Below are positions 50,789 through 59,686 of a stretch of DNA of 64,000 nucleotides, one piece after another. The number at the start of each line of letters is the position of its first letter. The stretch's first letter is position 1. A program made the position numbers and the translations under genes. Source of the stretch: Papillibacter cinnamivorans DSM 12816. GTDB lineage: Bacteria; Bacillota; Clostridia; Oscillospirales; Oscillospiraceae. The notes under the pieces were generated by a model, which saw only the letters and a list, made by a program, of their open reading frames with translations, had not been told where the DNA came from and ran no database searches. The stretch covers positions 186,001 through 250,000 of the forward strand of contig NZ_FWXW01000005.1 in the NCBI RefSeq assembly GCF_900176335.1. Direction: 5' to 3'.

Positions 50789-51304
50789 TCAGCCGGCTTC
50801 TCCGTCCTTTTTTGCGGTTATCATTTCACCCAAAAAGCGGATCTTCGGAATCCTGTAGAGAATCGGCAGCCCCAGCGCGTAGCAGGCGATGAGCTCTCCC
50901 ACCGCCACCTGGAAGCCAATCATCGCAAAGGCGGGCCAGAAGTTGTCCGGGGCCGTCACATAGGCCAAAGTGGCACCCACCACGACGCCGTTGAGTACCA
51001 CCGGAGGCAGCGGGGCAAGCCAGCGGCTGCGGATTTTCGAGGTGAGATAGCCCGCCGCCAGGGTCGCCAGCGAGCCGAATATGATGTCGATGGGGGTCGC
51101 TCCCCCAAGATAGTTGGAAAGAAGACAGCCCACGAAAAGCCCCCACATGGTCTGGGGAAAATAATAGGGCAACACGGTAAGGGCCTCGGAGATGCGGCAC
51201 TGCAGGGGGCCGAAGGCTATGGGATACACCGCCATGGTGAGCACCACATAGGCCGCGCCTACAACGGCCGCCATCACCAGCTGTTTTGTCGTCATGTTTT
51301 TCAT
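50789..51304 (-). CDS. queT: QueT-type transporter (ECF S component)
   Basis: A 171-residue membrane protein with five to six helices. R-I-S-E-A-L-T-V-L-P-Y near residue 37 and the D-I-I-F-G-S-L-A-T-L segment near 73 are hallmarks of QueT, the substrate-binding subunit thought to import queuosine precursors through the ECF energy-coupling module. QueT genes are often preceded by a preQ1 riboswitch; I did not see a convincing one in 51,305-51,450. The substrate is therefore by family only. Confidence 0.85.
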   Translation of the reverse strand: MKNMTTKQLVMAAVVGAAYVVLTMAVYPIAFGPLQCRISEALTVLPYYFPQTMWGLFVGCLLSNYLGGATPIDIIFGSLATLAAGYLTSKIRSRWLAPLPPVVLNGVVVGATLAYVTAPDNFWPAFAMIGFQVAVGELIACYALGLPILYRIPKIRFLGEMITAKKDGEAG

Positions 51305-51458
51305 CCAAATACCCCCCCTGCCAGGTTTCCGATACCGCTTTCCGTTTCTCCCCGGAATCGGTATCAGACAGTGCCTTATTGTATCACAGCGGGGTAAAAA
51401 TGCAACCTGTTTTTCCGATTTCCAGCGTATTTCCGCTTATTTCCCCCATTCTGGATCT

Positions 51459-51498
51459 AAAACCGGGCCTTGGCAAAATTTCGCCAAGGCCCGGTTTT
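51459..51498. terminator. terminator after the sigma/anti-sigma genes
   Basis: A 16-bp perfect stem (51,459-51,474 with 51,483-51,498), ends AAAA and TTTT. On the minus strand it lies just after the anti-sigma stop. It would act on either strand. Confidence 0.8.
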
Positions 51499-51517
51499 TA
51501 CAGGTTCCATTTCCGGC

Positions 51518-52414
51518 TCAGTCCGCCCCGCTCGCTTCGGGATACAGGACGATAATGCCGTTTTCCGCCTCCGGCGAGGTGTTGGGCTCCTGGTCGTAGT
51601 ATTCGTAGGCTACGCCCGCCTCGTCCAAATCGTCTTTTATCTTCCGGAGATCCTCCGCCGGCAGTATGATATGGCTTTCGGTATCTGTAATCCGGACCGC
51701 GTCATAGCCCTCCAGCGCTGCGGGAACTTCTCCCCGGAGGACCAGAATGGCTGAAAAGAAATTGCTGTAAGGCAGCGCCGGCGCCGAGGGAATATTCTTG
51801 CCCATGTATGTCATACCCAGGCTGTTTTCTTCTATGGGCGATGACGTTTCGCTTGGTCCGGCCTGCTCATCCGGAGCGGGAACCGCAGCTGTGAATGCCT
51901 TCTCCTCGGATGACGCCTGGCCGTTCTCCTCTTTTTCAGACCCGTACGCCGCTGCGTCCTGCGAATCCGTCACGGCAGGGGCCATGGCGCTTCTCAGGGT
52001 GTCCTCGCCGCCTCCCGCGTCCGTGTCGGCGCTTCCCGCAGCCGCGTCGGCACTTTCCGCGCCCGAAGTTCCCCGCAGGGCGGAAATATTGTTCACGATG
52101 CCGGGGCCCGCCAGAAACACGAGAGCCACCACCGCGGCCGCCGCAACGAAGGTCCCGTAGGCAAAGCGATGGCGTTTATACCGGTTGGGCGCTTTCTCCG
52201 CCCGCACCCGGTCCATGATGCCGCCGGCGAGATCCGCGGGAGGCTCCGCCTCCAGCTCTCTCATCCCGCCGCGAATCGCCTCAAACTGGCTGAGAAGCTC
52301 CCTGCACTCCGGGCAATTCTCCAGATGCTCTCGTACATCCGCCGCCTCTTCCCGGGACAGCTCGCCGTCCAGATATGCGCTCAAACGCTCTTTGTCAAAT
52401 TCACACCCGCTCAT
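51518..52414 (-). CDS. anti-sigma factor, zinc-finger (zf-HC2) membrane protein
   Basis: A 298-residue protein. The N-terminus holds the anti-sigma zinc motif: L-S-A-Y-L-D-G-E-L, then H-L-E-N-C-P-E-C near residue 30. A single membrane helix lies near residues 90-115 (F-V-A-A-A-A-V-V-A-L-V-F-L-A-G). The rest is a Ser/Glu/Ala-rich linker and an extracytoplasmic domain ending in Y-E-Y-Y-D-Q-E-P. The ATG at 52,414 has GGAGGTG upstream. The gene overlaps the sigma factor gene by 14 bases, and the two form a signal-responsive pair. Confidence 0.85.
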   Translation of the reverse strand: MSGCEFDKERLSAYLDGELSREEAADVREHLENCPECRELLSQFEAIRGGMRELEAEPPADLAGGIMDRVRAEKAPNRYKRHRFAYGTFVAAAAVVALVFLAGPGIVNNISALRGTSGAESADAAAGSADTDAGGGEDTLRSAMAPAVTDSQDAAAYGSEKEENGQASSEEKAFTAAVPAPDEQAGPSETSSPIEENSLGMTYMGKNIPSAPALPYSNFFSAILVLRGEVPAALEGYDAVRITDTESHIILPAEDLRKIKDDLDEAGVAYEYYDQEPNTSPEAENGIIVLYPEASGAD

Positions 52415-53033
52415 GCAGTTCACCTCCTTCCGCTTCCTTCGACGAAACGCGGGGGTGAAAGTTCCCCGTGCTCACAAGGAAGCCCCGAAGCTGAACCCTG
52501 GCCCTGGAAATACGGGACTTGACGGTTCCCTCCTCCAGCTTGAGAACTTCGGCTATCTCCGCATAGGTCATGGAATCCAGCTCCCGCATGACCAGAATCT
52601 GCCTGTGTTCGACCGAAAGAGAGTCCAAGCCCCTTTGGATTTCGTCCAGAATTTCCCGGCGCTCCAGCTCCGTCTCGGGACTGTATCGGAGGTCCGGATA
52701 TTCCGTCTGATATTCCTCGTCCTCTTCGGAAACCGCGGTCATGGAGACGACCCTGCGCCGCTTCTCTTTCCGCAGAAAATCAATGCAGGCGTTGGAGGCC
52801 AGGCGGTAGAGCCAGGTCCCGAAACTGCACTCCATTTTAAACGCGGGCAGACCCCTCCAGGCGCTTAAAAAAGCCTCCTGGGCGAGTTCGCCGGCGTCTT
52901 CAGGATTGCCCGCCATACGCAGGGCAAGATTGTATATCCTCTTCTCATGAAGCTTAACCAGCTGTTCAAAGGCCTCCTGGCTTCCCTGCCTCGCCTCGAG
53001 TACCAGAAGCCGCTCGTCCTTCTCCTCCGTCAT
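52401..53033 (-). CDS. RNA polymerase sigma factor, ECF (sigma-70 family)
   Basis: A 210-residue ECF sigma factor. Region 2 is seen as F-E-Q-L-V-K-L-H-E-K-R-I-Y-N-L-A, then D-A-G-E-L-A-Q-E-A-F and F-G-T-W-L-Y-R-L-A-S-N-A-C-I-D. Region 4 has R-Q-I-L-V-M-R-E-L, Y-A-E-I-A-E-V-L-K-L-E-E-G-T-V-K-S-R-I-S-R-A. The overlapping anti-sigma gene downstream should hold it inactive. Autoregulation is common in such pairs, but no promoter motif was verified. Confidence 0.93.
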   Translation of the reverse strand: MTEEKDERLLVLEARQGSQEAFEQLVKLHEKRIYNLALRMAGNPEDAGELAQEAFLSAWRGLPAFKMECSFGTWLYRLASNACIDFLRKEKRRRVVSMTAVSEEDEEYQTEYPDLRYSPETELERREILDEIQRGLDSLSVEHRQILVMRELDSMTYAEIAEVLKLEEGTVKSRISRARVQLRGFLVSTGNFHPRVSSKEAEGGELHERV

Positions 53034-53037
53034 TTCG

Positions 53038-54048
53038 TCACCTCAGTTCTCTCCGGATCCCCTCGGCTATGCGATAGAGCTCCTCCATTCCCGTCATCTT
53101 CATAATCTCGGTTTTATAATACCCCGCATAGGGCACACCCTTCAGATACCAGGCAAAGTGCCGCCGGGCCTCCAGAATGGCGATCTTCTCTCCCTTGTCC
53201 CGCACCGCCAGTTCAATCTGGCGCACCGCCGTGTCGCAGCGCCGGGCCAGGGGCGGCAGGGCCGGTATGGGAAGGCCGGCAAGGGCCGCTTCCGCCTGCT
53301 GAAAAATCCAGGGGTTTCCGAAAGACCCCCGGCCTATCATCACCATGTCCGCTCCGGTGCGCTTTAAAATCCGGGGCGCGTCCTCGGGGGAAAACACGTC
53401 CCCGTTGGCGACGACCGGGATGGACAGTGCCTTTTTAACCTCGGCAATGCTGTCCCAGTCGGCCGAACCCGAGTACATCTGAGAGCGGGTCCTGGCGTGG
53501 ACGCATACAGCCGAGGCCCCCGCCTGTTCCAGCGTCCTTGCAAACTCCACCACGTTGACGCTGCCCTTGTCCCAGCCCCGCCGGGTTTTCACCGTCACGG
53601 GCAGGGAAACGGCCCGCATAACGGCTTCCACGATCCGGGCAGCCTTCTCGGGATCCTTCATCAGGGCGCTGCCGTCTCCGCCAGACACGATCTTGCCCAC
53701 GGGGCAGCCCATGTTGATATCCAGCACGTCCGCGCCGGAATACTCCGCCGCCAGCGCCGCGCCTTCCGCCATGCAGACGGGGTCGCTGCCGAAAATCTGG
53801 ACGGCGGCGGGGTGCTCCCCCTCTCCCAGCTTTAAGAGCTGCCGTGTCTTTTTATCCTGATAGCACAGCGCCTTGGCGCTGACCATTTCGGTGCAGGTGT
53901 ATCCCGCGCCCAATTCCCGGCACACTGTGCGAAACGCCAGGTCGGTAACCCCGGCCATGGGCGCCAGCGCCAGAGGCGATTTAATTTCCACTTTGCCGAT
54001 GCGCACCAAGCCCAGCCCGTCCTTCCCGCCGTTTTCCCGATCCGGCAA
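53038..54048 (-). CDS. dusB: tRNA-dihydrouridine synthase
   Basis: About 336 residues, an FMN-dependent TIM-barrel enzyme that reduces uridines in tRNA. L-A-P-M-A-G-V-T-D near residue 29, I-N-M-G-C-P-V-G-K-I-V near 113 (with the catalytic cysteine), T-V-K-T-R-R-G-W and V-V-A-N-G-D-V-F are diagnostic, and M-I-G-R-G-S-F-G-N-P-W-I-F completes the set. It resembles the DusB-type group. The start is uncertain: a TTG at 54,048 or a GTG at 54,006. It ends 4 bases before the sigma gene starts, so they are probably co-transcribed. Confidence 0.9.
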   Translation of the reverse strand: MPDRENGGKDGLGLVRIGKVEIKSPLALAPMAGVTDLAFRTVCRELGAGYTCTEMVSAKALCYQDKKTRQLLKLGEGEHPAAVQIFGSDPVCMAEGAALAAEYSGADVLDINMGCPVGKIVSGGDGSALMKDPEKAARIVEAVMRAVSLPVTVKTRRGWDKGSVNVVEFARTLEQAGASAVCVHARTRSQMYSGSADWDSIAEVKKALSIPVVANGDVFSPEDAPRILKRTGADMVMIGRGSFGNPWIFQQAEAALAGLPIPALPPLARRCDTAVRQIELAVRDKGEKIAILEARRHFAWYLKGVPYAGYYKTEIMKMTGMEELYRIAEGIRRELR

Positions 54049-54325
54049 ACTGCAGAACCGGACGAGACTATCTTACCACAAGCGGGGCTTTTCTGACAAG
54101 CCTTACCCTTCCCGGCAGTCCGCGGCGGGCCCTCCCCGCAGGAAAGGCCCGCCGAATATCGTCTTCTCGTACGGGTATGCGATGAACCAATGATAAAAAT
54201 CGGCCTGTATTCCGCCCCTCGCCGTTATCCTCCTGGGCGGGCATAGAGCCCGCCGGCGTCGTCTGCCTTGCGGGACGAAAAACATCCTCGATTTTTATTT
54301 TTATCGTTCCCATCGCATATCCGTA

Positions 54326-54601
54326 TTACAACAGCGTGACCAGGAGCCATACCGCCGCGGTAACCGCCGCTCCCAGAGCGGCAAAGACAGGCGGGGGCAG
54401 GCTTCTCTTTCCGTTCCACCGTTTTCCCACGTTCTTTCGCACATAACCGTTGGCCACTTTGCACGCCTCCTCCATCACCTGCTGCGCGGTGACGCCCCCC
54501 TCCTCCGTGGCGCTGACGCGCAGAATGAAAATTGCCTGTTCGAACAGCTGCGGATCGGGGGACTCCACGACAATAATCCGTTTTGCAACGCCCTTGACCA
54601 C
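54326..54601 (-). CDS. hypothetical protein with C-terminal membrane anchor
   Basis: A 91-residue protein beginning at a GTG at 54,601 preceded by AAGGAGTGATGG. The N-terminal two thirds are soluble (R-I-I-V-V-E-S-P-D and F-I-L-R-V-S-A-T-E-E-G-G-V near residues 9-37). A basic linker N-G-K-R-S-L-P-P-P and a hydrophobic C-terminal helix follow, suggesting a tail-anchored protein. I do not recognise the family. It follows spoIIE by 95 bases on the same strand and may belong to the sporulation context. Confidence 0.55.
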   Translation of the reverse strand: MVKGVAKRIIVVESPDPQLFEQAIFILRVSATEEGGVTAQQVMEEACKVANGYVRKNVGKRWNGKRSLPPPVFAALGAAVTAAVWLLVTLL

Positions 54602-54696
54602 ATTCCATCACTCCTTGCCCCAGATGATTCCAGTTTTCCCCCCGCCGGGGGCCAATATTCCAGGACAAGGGCAAAATGTGAAATTTTTCGCTTTTT

Positions 54697-57057
54697 TCAG
54701 CCGGCCGCTTTCCGGGGCCTGTTTTCCAGCCGAAGGGCCAGAACCGTCCTGTCGTCCTCGTTCGTACCGGAAGCCTGGGCCCGCTCCAGAAGGCACCGGG
54801 CCAGTTCCCCGGGATCTTCTCCCTCCCAGGAGGCAACGAGGCTCCGGACCCATTCGTCCTGGGCTCCGTCGGACAGGCCGTCGCTTGCCAGGATCACCCA
54901 GTCCCCCGCTCCCAGGCGCAGGCGGGTCACGTCGGGAGACGCTCCCGAGCCCAAAGCGCCTGCCGGCATCGCGCTGCAGGTTATGCGGCTGACTCTGCCG
55001 CCTTTTCTCACATAGGTGGGAGCGGCCCCGAATTTATAAACCGAGGCATCCCCGCTGAAAAGCCCGATCTTCATGAGGTCCACGGTGTTGCAGCTTGCCT
55101 CGTCCCCCCGGAGGGAAAGGGCGGAATTGAGGGTTTTAAGGGCGGGCTCCGGCTCGATTCCGGCCCGGAGAAACCGCTCCATGAGGCGCAGGGTCATGGC
55201 GCTCTCCCGCGCCGCGCCCTCTCCGCTTCCCATTCCGTCGGATAAAAGAAGGTACAGCGTCCCGTCGTCGTTTTTAAAGTGAGCGGCGCAGTCCCCGCTG
55301 ATGGCCTCTCCGCGCTTTCTGGCCGACTCCACGGCTACCTCCGCCCTGAGGGGCTCGGCTTCCAGCAGTATCAGCCTCTGCCACAGCTCTCCCTTCTGCA
55401 GCCGGGGCGCCTCCAATGGCACACCCAGGGCCTCCTCCAGGTCCGCCGTGTTTTTGAGCAGCGGTTCCAGATCTTTTCCCTCTATCTCGGCGCGCAGCCG
55501 TCCCGTGGGCTCTAAAAACACCATGGCCCGTCCCTTGATCCCCATTCCCTTCAGTCGGAGCTGAAGACTCTTTTCCGCCCTGGGCTCAAAGGACATGTCC
55601 CCGCCGATCTCCGCCGCGGTCTCGCTGAGGATTCCGGATAGATCGGCATACTGGAGGCAGACCGCTCTCCTGCTCTCCCGGAGCCGGTTGCCGAACTGAC
55701 GGCGGTAAAGAAAAGCGGTGAGCTCCTCGTTTGCGGCCGCGAGAAACCGCGTGAAATAGAGGCAGCGGGAGGAAAAGTGCTTCGGGAAATCCTCCGGTGT
55801 CCCCCGTCTACGTTTGAGCATGGGACCCACCGCGTCGTTTAACGCGTTGAAGGTGGTCACATAATCCTTTTCCCAGCAAACGGAGGCCAGGGCGCACTTC
55901 CGGCAAATCCGGGAGGCGGTCCGGTCGAAAATCACAGCCGCGTCGTTGTCGTTGCTGCGGGGGGCAAAACTCGTTCCGATGGCCTCGTAGAGCTCCCGGA
56001 AAGCGGCTGCGCTCTGCTCCAGGCGCCGGGCGGCAAGCTCCCGGGCTTTTGCGGCGGGGCGCTCGTCCGACGTCTCCGTCTGAAACAGCACGTCCCATTT
56101 CCGAAGCATTTCCTCCGGCAGCAGAAGGAAAATTCCCGCGGCGATCATGCTCTCATAAAGCAGGGGAAGACGCAGGCTTTCCTCCATGGCCCAGACCATG
56201 GTCAGAGCTCCCGCCAGCACAAAGGCTATGGAAGCGAAGGCCTTCCCCTGCCGGCTCACCACGCCGGTGATGAGGCCGGAAAAGGCGTAGGCCACGCTGT
56301 AAAAGGGGGTCCCGCCTCCCGCCAGGTCCATAGCCAGCCCCGCCGATATTCCCGTGGCGCTGCCCATGCCGATTCCTCCTCTGGCCGCCGCGACAAGGAC
56401 CGCCAGGGTGGCCGCCAGCCGCCCCAAAGAGATCCCGGCGGGCAGGGTAACGGTGGCCAGGGCCACCAGGATTCCCATGATCAGTATCAGCATGCTCACC
56501 GTCTGCCGAAGTTCCCGGGATTCTTCCATCTCCAGGCTTCCGGGGGATATGGCAATCTTATAAAAATACGCGCATCCCCCCGCCAGGAGGACTTCGGTTG
56601 CGAAAAATACCGTTTCCGGCGTAAAAAAGCCTCCGTCGGACAGATACACAAAGCCGGTGCATAACGTCATGGCCCCGGCAATGAGAGGCATAAAAAAGGG
56701 CTTTTTATAGATACGGGTGTCGTAAAAGGAAAAGGCCACGGAGAAGATGAGCACCGAGGCCGCCACATATTTGAGGCCCCTCGTAAACCCCATGAACAGC
56801 AAGGAGCAGAAGGAAACTCCCAGGAGGGCGGACAGGCCGCTCAGCCCCGCCCCCGAGGCCGCCACAAAGGCCAGACCGAAGGGCGCGTGCCCTCCGAATA
56901 TCTCCGCCCCGGCCAGGGTTCCCCCCAGAAAAAAGCGGATGAGACACTCCAGGGCCTTCATGAGGGCCGGTCTCTGGAGTACCACGGCCCCCTGTTCCAA
57001 AAAATGCCGGCGCATCTGCCCAGCCCGCTGCTTCACATAGCTCGTCCTCATTGACAT
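54697..57057 (-). CDS. spoIIE: stage II sporulation protein E (membrane PP2C phosphatase)
   Basis: About 786 residues. The N-terminal 330 hold around ten membrane helices, the middle region serves polymerisation, and the C-terminal 220 residues are a PP2C domain. That domain shows G-D-C-A-A-H-F-K, L-L-L-S-D-G-M-G-S-G-E-G-A, and V-I-L-A-S-D-G-L-S-D-G with the metal-binding aspartates. SpoIIE dephosphorylates SpoIIAA in the forespore and so activates sigma-F. The start is taken at 57,057 rather than the more distant in-frame ATG at 57,381. TATAAT occurs at 57,128-57,133 on the minus strand as a possible -10 box without a clear -35. It marks the organism as a spore former. Confidence 0.93.
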   Translation of the reverse strand: MSMRTSYVKQRAGQMRRHFLEQGAVVLQRPALMKALECLIRFFLGGTLAGAEIFGGHAPFGLAFVAASGAGLSGLSALLGVSFCSLLFMGFTRGLKYVAASVLIFSVAFSFYDTRIYKKPFFMPLIAGAMTLCTGFVYLSDGGFFTPETVFFATEVLLAGGCAYFYKIAISPGSLEMEESRELRQTVSMLILIMGILVALATVTLPAGISLGRLAATLAVLVAAARGGIGMGSATGISAGLAMDLAGGGTPFYSVAYAFSGLITGVVSRQGKAFASIAFVLAGALTMVWAMEESLRLPLLYESMIAAGIFLLLPEEMLRKWDVLFQTETSDERPAAKARELAARRLEQSAAAFRELYEAIGTSFAPRSNDNDAAVIFDRTASRICRKCALASVCWEKDYVTTFNALNDAVGPMLKRRRGTPEDFPKHFSSRCLYFTRFLAAANEELTAFLYRRQFGNRLRESRRAVCLQYADLSGILSETAAEIGGDMSFEPRAEKSLQLRLKGMGIKGRAMVFLEPTGRLRAEIEGKDLEPLLKNTADLEEALGVPLEAPRLQKGELWQRLILLEAEPLRAEVAVESARKRGEAISGDCAAHFKNDDGTLYLLLSDGMGSGEGAARESAMTLRLMERFLRAGIEPEPALKTLNSALSLRGDEASCNTVDLMKIGLFSGDASVYKFGAAPTYVRKGGRVSRITCSAMPAGALGSGASPDVTRLRLGAGDWVILASDGLSDGAQDEWVRSLVASWEGEDPGELARCLLERAQASGTNEDDRTVLALRLENRPRKAAG

Positions 57058-57292
57058 GTCAACCCCATTCCCGTTCTGAATCGCATGTATTGCCGTCAAA
57101 CGGCCGGTTTTGCTTTGTGTACCACCCATTATACAGATGTAATTGGTAAAATATGGTCGGGAAATGAAGGAGACATAAAAAAGTGCCGTAAGTTTTCTTT
57201 TCGATCTGATTCTTGCGTTTGAGGAGGCCCGGCGGTACAATGGGGAGTGCGGAACCATCTTCCCCCCGCGGAATAACACAGGGAAATTCAGA

Positions 57293-58489
57293 ATGGGTGA
57301 CCGAAGAATTATGAATAGAAAACGCATTCTCTCCAACATCGCGCTGATCGGGCTCGTAAGCTTTTTTGTGGATATGAGCACGGAAATGGTCTATCCCCTT
57401 ATTCCTTTGTACCTGACAACGGTGCTTGGGGCGACCCCCGTGGCCGTGGGAATCATCGAGGGAATCGCGGAATCCGCGGCTTCCCTTCTCAAGGCCATGA
57501 GCGGCTATCTGGGAGACAGGCGGGAAAATAAGAAGGTCCTGATGCTTGCCGGATATTCGGCTTCCGTCGCGTATAAGATCCTGCTTCTGATCTCCGCCTC
57601 CTGGCCGGGGATTCTGGTTGCCAGAGTGGTAGACCGGGTGGGCAAGGGAATCCGGACCGCGCCCAGGGACGCTCTGGTTGCCGAGTCCAGTAACAGCGGA
57701 AAGCTGGGAGGGTCTTTCGGGCTTCACAAGGCGCTGGATATGGGTGGCTCCGCCCTGGGAGCGCTCCTAGCATACCTGTTCGTCGCCACCGGCTTCGGCT
57801 TCCGCCCCGCCTTTCTTTTTTCCATCCTTCCCGCCGCGGCCGGCATCGCCATTATCCCCGCCGTCCGGGAGCAAAAGGCCGAGCCGGAGGCAGTCCGGCC
57901 TGCCCGGGCAAAAAGCGCGATGCCCGGAGGCATACTCCGGGCCTACCTCTTCATCATTTTCCTGTTCTGCCTGGGCAACTCCTCCAACGCCTTTCTTCTC
58001 CTGCGGGCGGAGGACCTGGGTTTTTCCGCCTCGGAGACGGTGCTTCTCTATTTTGGGTTCAATCTTTCCGCCTCCCTTCTCTCCATCCCCTTCGGCAGAC
58101 TTTCCGACAGGCTGGGGAGGAGCAGGATTCTGGTCCCCGGGTATCTCATTTACGGCCTTGTTTACTTCGCCTTCGCCTTTGTATCGTACAAAGGGGCTGT
58201 CCCGCTGTTGTTTCTGGCATACGGAGCGTATACGGCTCTCATCAGCGGCGCGGAGCGGGCCTTTGTGGCGGAAAACGCGCCGGAAGGATACAAGGGAACG
58301 GCACTGGGCATCTACGGCATGCTCCAGGGCATCGGGCTTCTCTTCGCCTCCCTTCTGGCGGGGCTTCTCTGGGACCGCTTCAGTCCATCGGCACCCTTCA
58401 TTCTGGGCGGCGTTTTGGGCTGCGTCTCGGCCCTGCTCATCGGCATATTGCTGGGCAGAAGGCAGAACAAAAACTCCACGGCGGCATGA
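57293..58489 (+). CDS. MFS transporter
   Basis: A 398-residue, 12-helix major facilitator. F-F-V-D-M-S-T-E-M-V-Y-P near residue 23 and the loop G-Y-L-G-D-R-R-E-N-K-K (motif A) are clear. V-G-K-G-I-R-T-A-P-R-D-A-L near 118 is a signature of a subgroup seen beside heavy-metal or drug efflux systems. The substrate is unknown. The ATG at 57,293 has AGGGA upstream; an alternative start is 57,311. It is divergent from spoIIE and followed by a hairpin and repeat copy B. Confidence 0.85.
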   Translation: MGDRRIMNRKRILSNIALIGLVSFFVDMSTEMVYPLIPLYLTTVLGATPVAVGIIEGIAESAASLLKAMSGYLGDRRENKKVLMLAGYSASVAYKILLLISASWPGILVARVVDRVGKGIRTAPRDALVAESSNSGKLGGSFGLHKALDMGGSALGALLAYLFVATGFGFRPAFLFSILPAAAGIAIIPAVREQKAEPEAVRPARAKSAMPGGILRAYLFIIFLFCLGNSSNAFLLLRAEDLGFSASETVLLYFGFNLSASLLSIPFGRLSDRLGRSRILVPGYLIYGLVYFAFAFVSYKGAVPLLFLAYGAYTALISGAERAFVAENAPEGYKGTALGIYGMLQGIGLLFASLLAGLLWDRFSPSAPFILGGVLGCVSALLIGILLGRRQNKNSTAA

Positions 58490-58555
58490 CACGGCGGCAG
58501 ACACCAGATATCTAATAAAAAGGGCTCCCGGCTGCATTCAGCCGGGGGCCTTAGC

Positions 58556-58752
58556 TTGTCAAAAAAGACGTTCCGCCTTTTTTGACAAAATGGTTTGCAG
58601 TCTGCCGCGCGCCTGGCCGTCCGCCGTATGCGGACGGTTCGACGCTTGCAGCCTGAGAAGTATTTTCGGGCACGTACACGCCGCGCCCGAAAATCATCCG
58701 ATTTTATTTCGCCGCTCCGGCGGCGAAACTCTGCGAGGTTTTTTCGACAGAC
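58556..58752 (+). repeat. interspersed palindromic repeat, copy B
   Basis: A 197-bp unit with the same parts as copy A. It has a 12-bp hairpin (TTGTCAAAAAAG/CTTTTTTGACAA, 58,556-58,588), then a 158-bp body (58,595-58,752) about 92 per cent identical to 47,707-47,864, with CCGTCCGCC/GGCGGACGG-like and TTTCGCCG/CGGCGAAA hairpins. The first hairpin differs in sequence between copies but stays paired. It lies between the convergent MFS and ribF genes. Confidence 0.8.
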
Positions 58753-58771
58753 TGAGGTTCCCGCATGATTC

Positions 58772-59686
58772 TCAAAAACCGTTCTTCCCGAAGTATTCTC
58801 TTGTTGCCTCCCGATCATGGTAAATCTGCGCCTTCAGCGCTTCCAAAGATTCAAACCGGATCTCCGGCCGCAGATACGCGTAATACTCCACCCGGACTTC
58901 CTTCCCATAAAGCTCCCCGCTGAAATCCAGAATGTTGGTTTCCACGGAAACCTTTCCGCTGCTGTCCACGGTGGGCCGGATCCCCACGTTGGTCATGGCG
59001 TTGTACGGCATACCGTCCACGCAGACCCGGGTGGCGTACACCCCCCTGGCGGGAACCAGGATACCATCGGGAACGGTCATATTAATGGTGGGAATGCCGA
59101 TGGAGCTTCCGATTTTGCGGCCGTGGTGGACGGTGTCCGAAAAGACGTGGGGGTGTCCCAGAAAGTCGTTGGCCCGCTCCATCTCCCCCTGGGCGATGAG
59201 CTTTCGGATATAGGTGGAGCTCACCGTGATTCCGTCATACTCCACCTTGGGGATGATGTCGCAGCCGAGGCCCAGCTGGGCACATTTTTCCCGGAGCCTC
59301 GCGGGATTCCCTTGGCCCTTGTAGCCGAAATGAAAATCATGCCCCGCCACGAGATGGGAAGCTCCCAGCTTGTCTCTGAGAAAGCCGGTGATGAACTCGT
59401 CCCAGGGCATGTGCATCATATGCTCGTCAAAATGGGCGAAAATGACCTCCTGGATGCCGAATAGGCGGCGCATGAGATCCGCCCTGTCGGCGGGCGTGTT
59501 GATAAGGGGCACCGGCTGTCCCACAATCAGATTTTCCGGGTGCCTGTCAAAGGTCACCACCGAGGCGACGTATCCCAGCGCCTGCGCCCGCTGCGTGGTC
59601 TCCCGGAGCAGGGCGGCGTGCCCCCTGTGGACTCCGTCAAAAAAGCCCAGGGCTATCACTTTTCCCTGCGTCTGGCCGCTTTTCAA
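58772..59686 (-). CDS. ribF: bifunctional riboflavin kinase / FAD synthetase
   Basis: A 304-residue enzyme. The N-terminal FAD synthetase part shows A-L-G-F-F-D-G-V-H-R-G-H near residue 11 and G-H-D-F-H-F-G near 123. The C-terminal kinase part has S-S-T-Y-I-R, then G-I-P-T-I-N-M and the conserved G-V-Y-A-T-R-V and T-N-V-G-I-R-P-T strands. It turns riboflavin into FMN and FAD. Its start overlaps the truB stop by 4 bases. Confidence 0.95.
   Translation of the reverse strand: MKSGQTQGKVIALGFFDGVHRGHAALLRETTQRAQALGYVASVVTFDRHPENLIVGQPVPLINTPADRADLMRRLFGIQEVIFAHFDEHMMHMPWDEFITGFLRDKLGASHLVAGHDFHFGYKGQGNPARLREKCAQLGLGCDIIPKVEYDGITVSSTYIRKLIAQGEMERANDFLGHPHVFSDTVHHGRKIGSSIGIPTINMTVPDGILVPARGVYATRVCVDGMPYNAMTNVGIRPTVDSSGKVSVETNILDFSGELYGKEVRVEYYAYLRPEIRFESLEALKAQIYHDREATREYFGKNGF

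Noticed and set aside
51305-51450. preQ1 riboswitch in front of queT
   Set aside because: No conserved CTAGC-type core or A-rich tail could be found, although the gene family often carries one.
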